From NCBI RefSeq assembly GCF_000090795.2, contig NW_003546766.1:43202-66006 (forward strand): 22,805 bases of DNA, in the 5' to 3' direction. The notes below the pieces were generated by a model, which was not told the DNA's origin, did no database searches, and saw only the letters and a list, made by a program, of their open reading frames with translations. This document shows, piece by piece, positions 16,795-22,805 of the stretch. The position numbers and the translations under genes were made by a program. Every line of letters starts with the position of its first letter. Within the stretch, counting starts at the first letter, position 1. Source of the stretch: Amphimedon queenslandica. Taxonomy: Eukaryota; Porifera; Demospongiae; Haplosclerida; Niphatidae.

Positions 16795-18549
16795 ATGGAT
16801 CCTGTCTCTCCAGAAAGAAGGACGTTGTTACCCTCTTCTTCACTTGTTAACAATGCCAGTAAAAGGAAGTACAAACCTTTCAACTGCTTCAGTAACTACT
16901 GTAAGGAATTAAAGTCTCGTTCATTGAGTTTGCCATCAATTCTACTACTGATTTATGGTCTACCAATAGCAGTTAGCTATTCATTTTTTGAAATCTTTTT
17001 CAGAAATTTTTCCCGCAATCCATACAACCAATGTGAATCTATTAAATCTATTGAATCTGTAAATGATACAGTTTTTTATAACATAGGAGTTATAGTAGGA
17101 AATGCTATATTTCTTCTCGCCCCTTTCTGTGGTTGGTTATCAGATACTAAGATTGGTAGGGGTAATGCTATTTATCTTGGTCTATGGCTTGGTTGGATAG
17201 GCACTTTACTCTGGGCTATAGGATGCTGTTTGCAATATAATTCATGTGGTGCTACTGCTCTGGTAGGAAGATATATGTTTTTTACTGTAGCTTTTGTTTT
17301 CATGTTAGTATCATTGTCACTCATGTATACTAATATTTTACCATATAATTTAGATCAAATGATGGATGAATCAGCTGTTAGAATTAGAGCATTCATTCAC
17401 TGGTTTATGCTGTGTCTTTATAGTGGCTATGTCTCTTCAGTTTTATCAGATGAACTCATCATTTCAGTTGTGGCTTTTGCTCTCTTTTCTTTTTGTCTTT
17501 GTCTTCATTTTCTTTTTAAGCATCGTTTTGAGCACATACCTATTCCTAATCCTTATAAAATTGTATTTAAAGTTTTGAAGTTTTCTCTTAAAACTAGTCG
17601 CACTAGAAGACAGCATCGTAGTGCATTTACATACTGGGGAGAGGAGCCCAGTAGAATGGATCTTGCTAAGGAGAGGTATGGTGGTTGTTTTTCTCATGAA
17701 GAAGTGGAAAATGTAAAGACTTTTCTACGTATTGCTGTTGTTTTGGCTACTTCTTTCTCCCTATTTGTCCCCATTGTTCCAGTTTTGAATAGTTCCTCAA
17801 ATTTTGTTGCACAGTTTAAACATGGTTATGAAGGTTTGAATGGAAATGCTAAAAGTGTTCTTTGGTTTCTTAGCAACATCATTCCTTTGTTTGTTCTAAT
17901 CCCTTTGTTTGAACTAGTTATTTTACCTCTTTTTCCTAAATTAGAATATTTTCTGAGTAAACCTTTGAGAGGACTTGGCTTGGCTAATGTTCTCATCCTA
18001 TTATCTATTCTAAGTTTATTTCTCATTGACTTGATTGGAAGAATTGCTAGTAGCATTACATGTACTTCTAAAATGCCTTGCTTCTTCATTTGGAAATCAG
18101 TCCATCCAACAATTGATATTTCCTATTGGATACTACTCATACCATCAGTTTTAGCTGGTACATCATATTTTCTTTCTTATATATGTCTATTTGAGTTCAT
18201 GTGTAGTCAAGCTCCTTTTGGTATGCATGGAATAATTTTTGGACTATTCTGGTTTGTACATGCTTTCTATATTGACACTGGTTCAGGTATTTTATTAATA
18301 GTTTATTATCACCATATACCCTCAGTCTCATTTATGTCATGTACCTCATGGCTCTCCATGATATTTTGTATAATCGCTGTTATTGGATTAGTGGTGTATG
18401 TATTAATAGCTCGATGGTATGTCAATAGGGTCAGGGATACTGATCTTGGTCTACGTGCAGCAGTAGAAGAACACTGGGAGAATAGACTAAGGTCAGGAAA
18501 TGCCATAACTGATATTGATACAAAAGATTTATTTGTTTCAAGTGTTTGA
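16795..18549 (+). CDS. Gene 5: POT/SLC15A4-like protein, type C
   Basis: 584 residues from the family-conserved MDPVSPER start. An in-frame ATG 33 bp earlier (16762) would add 11 residues but sits in the E-box, so I prefer 16795. The dileucine signal is intact as ERRTLL. The luminal TM1-TM2 loop is about 15-18 residues longer than in genes 1-4 (RNFSRN..., SVNDTVF) and carries NFS and NDT sequons. The TM5 motif is more diverged (NLDQMMDESAVRIRAFIHW). The TM10 motif is FEFMCSQAP, the closest in the array to the POT consensus SQAP. TM1 has YGLPI at the ExxER place. The TM7-TM8 loop is expanded (YEGLNGNAKS) with SITCTS replacing the ADSDSN tract after TM9. The conserved cytosolic loop is almost identical to the others. 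Its nearest relative is gene 6. Intact and intronless. Confidence 0.9.
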   Translation: MDPVSPERRTLLPSSSLVNNASKRKYKPFNCFSNYCKELKSRSLSLPSILLLIYGLPIAVSYSFFEIFFRNFSRNPYNQCESIKSIESVNDTVFYNIGVIVGNAIFLLAPFCGWLSDTKIGRGNAIYLGLWLGWIGTLLWAIGCCLQYNSCGATALVGRYMFFTVAFVFMLVSLSLMYTNILPYNLDQMMDESAVRIRAFIHWFMLCLYSGYVSSVLSDELIISVVAFALFSFCLCLHFLFKHRFEHIPIPNPYKIVFKVLKFSLKTSRTRRQHRSAFTYWGEEPSRMDLAKERYGGCFSHEEVENVKTFLRIAVVLATSFSLFVPIVPVLNSSSNFVAQFKHGYEGLNGNAKSVLWFLSNIIPLFVLIPLFELVILPLFPKLEYFLSKPLRGLGLANVLILLSILSLFLIDLIGRIASSITCTSKMPCFFIWKSVHPTIDISYWILLIPSVLAGTSYFLSYICLFEFMCSQAPFGMHGIIFGLFWFVHAFYIDTGSGILLIVYYHHIPSVSFMSCTSWLSMIFCIIAVIGLVVYVLIARWYVNRVRDTDLGLRAAVEEHWENRLRSGNAITDIDTKDLFVSSV

Positions 18550-19087
18550 TAGTTTTTGTTAATTTTTGCAATTTTTTATTTTATAATAAGAACTGTCACT
18601 TCTCTATTATTTGGAATGTGAGCATGCACAATCTTCTCATGCACATGCATGCTGAGTCTCCATCCATCAAAAACTGAACTGGATGTAAACCAATCATTAA
18701 ACATAGCAAGTTCCATTCTTTCTGCTGTTTCTTGGTGTGAAGGTATCATGGGACACTACCTGTAATTTCAATGATAAATTTTTAAAATTCAAATATCTTA
18801 GAGTCTCATAACTGGCACATGTACTCTAATAGGCTGCTAAAACTTTGTGGGACTGTCACCTGGTTGTGACGAACTTGGAAGTTTTGTATGGGTCACTAGA
18901 TATGAGACACAGTTGATCCCATGCAGCAACGCATATCCAGGAAATCATAATATTTAGATATTAACTACTTTTTACAGTTGCTTTTATGGCTGAAAGCAAA
19001 TTTGACTGGAATGAGATACAAAAATGACTGTTGAAGCTTTGTGGAAAGCCAAAGAAATGTCTAATTGAGTAAAGGCTAAAATAACAA
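18550..19087. other. Gene 5-gene 6 intergenic region
   Basis: No gene is supported. Positions 18597-18685 repeat 9461-9543. Positions 18830-19087 repeat the gene 5 upstream region (16440-16727), showing that gene 6 or gene 5 arose with its own promoter region attached. Confidence 0.6.
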
Positions 19088-19147
19088 TCACATGATTTTG
19101 ATAAGGATTCATAGTAGGATCACATGATTCTCTGCTATTGAAATAAG
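19088..19147 (+). promoter_or_regulatory. Gene 6 proximal promoter, doubled E-box
   Basis: TCACATGA occurs at 19088-19095, with TTTTGATAAGG following (full GATA site), and again at 19120-19127, then TTCTCTGCTATTGAAATAAG to the ATG. The E-boxes lie 60 and 28 bp from the start codon. Confidence 0.6.
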
Positions 19148-20881
19148 ATGGATCCTGTCTCTCCAGAAAGAAAGAGTTTGTTACCCTCTTCTTCACTTGT
19201 TAACAATGCAAGTAAAAGGAAGTACAAACCATTTAACTGCTTCAGTAACTACTGTAAGGAATTAAAGTCTCGCTCATTAAATTTGCCATCAATCCTCCTA
19301 CTGATTTATTCTCTGCCAATAACAGTTAGTTATGCATTTTCAGAAATAGTTTTCAGAAATTTATCTCAAAACCAATGTGGATCTGGATCTATTGCCTCTG
19401 CTAACAATCCAGTATTTCATAATCTTGGAATTATAGTGGGAAATACTCTCTTTCTTCTTGCCCCTTTTTGTGGTTGGTTATCAGATACTAAGATTGGTAG
19501 GGGTAATGCTATTTATCTTGGTCTATGGCTTGGTTGGATAGGCACTCTATTGTTTGCCATTGGATGCTGTTTGCAATATCATTCATGTGGTACTACTGCT
19601 CTGGTTGGAAGATATGCAGTTTTTGGTATAGCTCTTATTTTCATCTTACCCTCATTATCACTAATGTTCACTAATGTATTACCATATGGTATAGATCAGT
19701 TGATGAATGAATCTACTGTCAAAATAAGAGCATTCATTCACTGGTACTGGCTATGTCTTTATGGTGGCTATGCATTTACAGTTATATCAGATGAGCTCAT
19801 TGTTTCAGTTTTGGCCTTTGTTCTCTTTTCTTTATCTCTTTGTCTTCATTTTCTTTTTAAGCATCGTTTTGAGTACATACCTATTCCTAATCCTTATAAA
19901 ATTGTATTTAGAATATTGAAGTTTTCTCTCAAAACTAGTCGTACTAGAAGACAGCATCGTAGTGCATTCACATACTGGGGAGAGGAGCCCAGTAGAATGG
20001 ATCTTGCTAAGGAGAGGTATGGTGGTTGTTTCTCTCATGAAGAAGTGGAAAATGTAAAGACTTTTCTACGTATTGCTGTTGTTTTGGCTACTGTTTTTCC
20101 CTTATTTGTCCCCATTGTCCCAGTTTTAAGTAGTTCCTCAAATTTTGTTGTACAGTTTAAACACGGCTATGAAAGAAGTGCTAAAAATGCTATTTGGCTC
20201 CTTGGCAACTTCACTTCTTTGCTTGTTGTAGTCCCTTTGTTTGAACTGTTTATTCTACCTCTCTTTCCTAAATTGGAATATTTTGTTCTTAATCCATTGA
20301 AAGGTCTTGGTGTATCTAACCTTCTCATCATATTATCAATTGTTAGTTTATTTCTTATTGATTTGATTGGAAGGATTGCTAGCAGCATTAGTACTTCTAT
20401 GCCTTGCTTCTTCATTTGGAAATCAGTCCCTCAAACAATTGATATTTCCTATTTGATACTACTCATACCATCAGTATTAGCTGGTACATCATATTTTCTC
20501 ACATGGATTTTTTCATTTGAGTTCCTGTGTAGTCAATCTCCTTTTGGTATGCATGGCATGATCACTGGACTGTTCTGGTTTCTGCATGGTATATTTATTA
20601 ACATTGGTTCAAGCATCTTATTAATAGTTTATTATCACCCTATACCCTCAGTCTCATTTATTTCATGTACCTCATGGCTCTCTCTGCTATTTGGTATAAT
20701 TGCTGTCATTGGATTAGTGGTGTATGTATTAATAGCTCGATGGTATGTCAATAGGGTCAGGGATACTGATCTTGGTCTACGTGCAGCAGTAGAGGAACAT
20801 TGGGAGCATATGCTGACCGAAGAAGATAACACAGTTAATGATATTGAAACAGAAAATTATGTTATTTCTAGCTATAAGTGA
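19148..20881 (+). CDS. Gene 6: POT/SLC15A4-like protein, type C
   Basis: A 577-residue, single-exon paralogue and the last of the array. The dileucine signal is intact as ERKSLL. TM1 reads YSLPI in place of ExxER. The TM1-TM2 luminal loop has an NLS sequon (RNLSQN) and matches gene 5 in length class. The TM2-end motif G-W-L-S-D is kept. TM5 has DQLMNEST...FIHWYW, with Tyr for the usual Phe after Trp. TM10 is SYFLTWIFSFEFLCSQSP, nearer to gene 3 than to its sister gene 5 at DNA level, suggesting conversion. The region after TM9 is shorter than in gene 5 (SSISTSMPCFF). The C-tail starts EHMLTEED, breaking the ENRL consensus, and ends in VISSYK. Intact; function as for the family. Confidence 0.9.
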   Translation: MDPVSPERKSLLPSSSLVNNASKRKYKPFNCFSNYCKELKSRSLNLPSILLLIYSLPITVSYAFSEIVFRNLSQNQCGSGSIASANNPVFHNLGIIVGNTLFLLAPFCGWLSDTKIGRGNAIYLGLWLGWIGTLLFAIGCCLQYHSCGTTALVGRYAVFGIALIFILPSLSLMFTNVLPYGIDQLMNESTVKIRAFIHWYWLCLYGGYAFTVISDELIVSVLAFVLFSLSLCLHFLFKHRFEYIPIPNPYKIVFRILKFSLKTSRTRRQHRSAFTYWGEEPSRMDLAKERYGGCFSHEEVENVKTFLRIAVVLATVFPLFVPIVPVLSSSSNFVVQFKHGYERSAKNAIWLLGNFTSLLVVVPLFELFILPLFPKLEYFVLNPLKGLGVSNLLIILSIVSLFLIDLIGRIASSISTSMPCFFIWKSVPQTIDISYLILLIPSVLAGTSYFLTWIFSFEFLCSQSPFGMHGMITGLFWFLHGIFINIGSSILLIVYYHPIPSVSFISCTSWLSLLFGIIAVIGLVVYVLIARWYVNRVRDTDLGLRAAVEEHWEHMLTEEDNTVNDIETENYVISSYK

Positions 20882-21046
20882 TTTTCTTGTAATATTTTTG
20901 AATTTGACTTTTTACTAAATTACTGTTTTATTATACTGAAACTACAGCAAGTAATTCTATAAGCAAGAGCAGGCACTGAGATGGCCTAGCAATTAGAGCA
21001 ATAATTTTGGCATTATCTTTTCCAATGACACATGAATTCACAACTT
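20882..21046 (+). other. Right flank with a weak tRNA-derived (SINE-like) trace
   Basis: No gene is supported. GATGGCCTAGCAATTAGAGC (about 20980-20999) resembles a pol III A-box region. About 35 bp later, GACACATGAATTCACAAC is a poor B-box match. This may be a decayed tRNA-derived SINE. It shows no resemblance to the 3' flanks of genes 1-5. Confidence 0.3.
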
Positions 21047-21055
21047 GGGCACTTT

Positions 21056-21084
21056 TAGTCTGGTCCCGCCTCGGGACCAGACTA
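21056..21084. mobile_element. 29 bp palindromic micro-element with 9 bp target duplication
   Basis: TAGTCTGGTCCCG, a 3 bp spacer CCT, then the exact inverted CGGGACCAGACTA. The element is bounded by the perfect 9 bp direct repeat GGGCACTTT (21047-21055 and 21085-21093). Inverted ends plus a 9 bp duplication are what a transposed element leaves, and 9-11 bp duplications are typical of Mutator-like elements. With almost no interior, it is essentially two TIRs back to back. RNA from here would fold as a 13 bp GC-rich hairpin. Confidence 0.75.
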
Positions 21085-21093
21085 GGGCACTTT

Positions 21094-21997
21094 CTAAGGA
21101 TTCAAACTTTAATAAAAAATATGCAATTTTTACACCAACAGACCTAATGCTAGACCTGAATTCATTAGTGTTGAAGGACAACACTGGCTGTATTGCAGCG
21201 ACTGTTGATTGTTGCATCTAAACAAAGTGAAATGAAAAAATTGTAAGTATTATTATATAATTGTGGTAAGCTTGAGTGAGTCCTATAGTACGAGACACTG
21301 TGATCTGCTTATCTGTACATATACATCATTCCTCAAAAATGATCAATTTAGTACAGTACAACTGGTCAGTATAGACATGTGCATATGATAAAGAAATAAA
21401 AGATTAAGTGGATTATTGCAACTCCGCTTGTACCAAGGCTAGGACTAAATTTAAGACCCAGATAAAGAAGGCTGTATAATGAGGGAAATAAATCCAAACC
21501 TCAGAAGGCAAGAAACACTTTTAAAATAATCTTTATCAAACCAATCCTGACAAATCATTCATAATTATTACAACATTGAATTCTTCACTTATTTAATTAT
21601 TTTCAGCACTACAATTTTACAAAGGATTGCTAGCTGTATCAAAACCCTATTGAGGAAAGTCTTTGGCTGCATGTGAGTGAGAGCTGTCTTTCATCTTTGT
21701 TTCAATGGCACTTACATGTATATTATGTAAAGACGGCAAGAGAGATTTTAGCTTGCTTTGCTAGAAGAATTTTATTTTTGAACTTATGTCAATGTAATAT
21801 GAACCTTTGAAAATGACCAATTTTCATTACAAATTTGATAATTGCATATGAAATTAGTCTTAATATCATGTGTATTTTTATTAGTAAAACAATAAAGGGA
21901 AGCCATACTATACTGGTCACTATAGGAATGTTAATATTATTCATAGTTGCACTATTATATAGGCGGTAGCCTATATGTAGGATTGAGGTTGATTTTT
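21094..21997. other. Intergenic region, nothing recognised
   Basis: AT-rich sequence with short open frames only. The only structure seen is a small hairpin, ATATAGGC-GGTA-GCCTATAT, at 21957-21976. An 80-codon minus-strand frame at 21789-22031 has no recognisable features and would end inside the start element described next. Confidence 0.5.
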
Positions 21998-22009
21998 CAA
22001 GATGGCGGC
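21998..22009 (+). promoter_or_regulatory. TISU/YY1-type initiator element
   Basis: CAAGATGGCGGC is a perfect match to the TISU consensus SAASATGGCGGC, a combined YY1 promoter site and translation start used by animal genes with very short 5' UTRs. It is a GC-rich island in AT-rich sequence. The ATG is at 22002. Confidence 0.45.
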
Positions 22010-22118
22010 CGTTTTTATGATTTTCAAACACTTACAACTCTTTTATCTTACGTGGTACAGCCTTATAAATGGAGTAGATGAGCTCTCCTTCACTGAGCGA
22101 TTCTCCTGGTACCTTTAA
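22002..22118 (+). CDS. Possible first exon of an unidentified gene (speculative)
   Basis: From the ATG of the TISU-like element a 38-codon frame runs MAAVFMIFKHLQLF... to a TAA at 22116-22118. It is too short to recognise. If it is an exon, a splice donor must lie before the stop (GT dinucleotides occur in the frame) and the rest would lie to the right. I found no continuing frame in 22119-22805 that I can support, so this is a candidate only. Confidence 0.2.
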   Translation: MAAVFMIFKHLQLFYLTWYSLINGVDELSFTERFSWYL

Positions 22119-22805
22119 AGTGAACTGTAATGTAGCGGGAGCTTTTCTGGAGAATAGGCCCAAATTCAAATTTTTTGCAAAATTCTTCAGACTTTTTCTT
22201 CTTTCTTTCATCTTCTTCTATCAACACTGAAATCTTTTATACCAGAGAGCTGCTCAAGTTGGCCTTTACATCATTCCTTTGTGCTTGGGTCAAGGATTGT
22301 AAATGACTTTTCAAAAAGGAGCAACAGTCTACAAGAAGGCCCTACACTTCTCTGAACACCGGAAGTGCAGGAAATCATATGGTTTCACTCATGCTGTAAT
22401 GGATACCCATACTATTTTACTTATTTCTCTTACATAGATACTTAAACAGTGCTGTAACTAGCACCATTAAAAGAGGAGAAGTTGCTTGTTATAAAGAAAC
22501 AAGTTTGGTTCTCATGTGCGAAGTTTAAGCAAAGATATGCCACCGTGAAAATTATTTGTTTAATAAGAATTGTTTGACTTTGATTTTTGTGCAAATCATT
22601 CACAGACTACCTGGAACCTCTAAAGTCTTTCCATAGACTTAGGAAGGTGTAGTCTACATGTCCTGCTAGTTTCAATCTTAATGGAGCAGATATAACTGTA
22701 GAAAAAGTGCCGTAAACTTGGTCACAATTAGGCGACCTAAAATCCTTGATATACGAGAGCTGTTCTCTTTATTTTACCACATACAGATAGAACCAACTCT
22801 CCTCC
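22119..22805. other. Right end, no gene supported
   Basis: There are no long open frames on either strand. A pyrimidine-rich tract at about 22190-22225 could be intronic if the 22002 start is real. No repeats shared with the array were seen. Confidence 0.4.

Noticed and set aside
22002..22118. Peptide containing TERFSWY, reminiscent of the POT ExxERFxYY motif, raising the idea of a lost N-terminal exon of the family
   Set aside because: The first glutamate of ExxER is absent, the frame stops at once, and no POT-like sequence follows. Chance similarity is more likely.

Overview
This window looks like animal nuclear DNA. It is AT-rich, has no operon structure, and holds widely spaced genes separated by intergenic DNA full of small transposon remnants (miniature inverted-repeat elements and one solo LTR). 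The transporter family is a metazoan-type SLC15/POT relative. The style, with compact intronless paralogues and MITEs, suggests a marine invertebrate, and a demosponge such as Amphimedon is my best guess. The species call is inference, not proof.

The core of the window is a head-to-tail array of six intact, single-exon genes, all on the + strand: 3848-5548, 7189-8904, 10753-12456, 13799-15505, 16795-18549 and 19148-20881. I call them genes 1-6. Each encodes a protein of about 565-585 residues with about 12 membrane segments. They are divergent members of the POT/PTR2 (SLC15, closest in motifs to SLC15A3/A4) fold. Recognisable POT landmarks are the degenerate G-x-L-x-D-x-x-x-G motif after TM2, the DQ...F-x-W-F motif of TM5, the long TM6-TM7 cytosolic loop ending in AK-x-x-YGG-x-F...VE-x-VK, and the FEF...SQ(S/A)P motif of TM10. 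The ExxER proton-coupling motif of TM1 and the TM10 glutamate appear to be missing in all six.

The array was built by block duplication. Genes 1+2 with their flanks correspond to genes 3+4 with theirs, and genes 5 and 6 are a separate tandem pair with their own upstream sequence. The first ~1.2 kb of the window matches the sequence downstream of gene 2, so another paralogue probably ends just left of position 1. The left block has gained a ~400 bp long-TIR MITE, a 450 bp hAT-type MITE, a 256 bp TA-flanked MITE carrying a tRNA-like core, and a 254 bp solo LTR. The matching empty sites can be read in the other block.

Every gene is preceded, within 28-67 bp of its ATG, by a compact promoter-like cassette: an MiT/TFE-type E-box (TCACATGA) and, 2-3 bp later, a GATA motif. 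Four genes have one E-box and genes 5 and 6 have two. The N-termini carry an acidic dileucine sorting signal (ERRRLL type) in genes 1, 2, 5 and 6, and it is broken in two different ways in genes 3 and 4. Together these suggest a lysosome-associated membrane family that is diversifying its localisation and its luminal loops, while cytosolic blocks stay nearly identical at DNA level, probably through gene conversion.

The right flank (20882-22805) has no gene I can support. It contains a 29 bp near-perfect palindrome flanked by 9 bp direct repeats, and a perfect TISU/YY1-type start element at 21998-22009 that could mark the first exon of a neighbouring gene.
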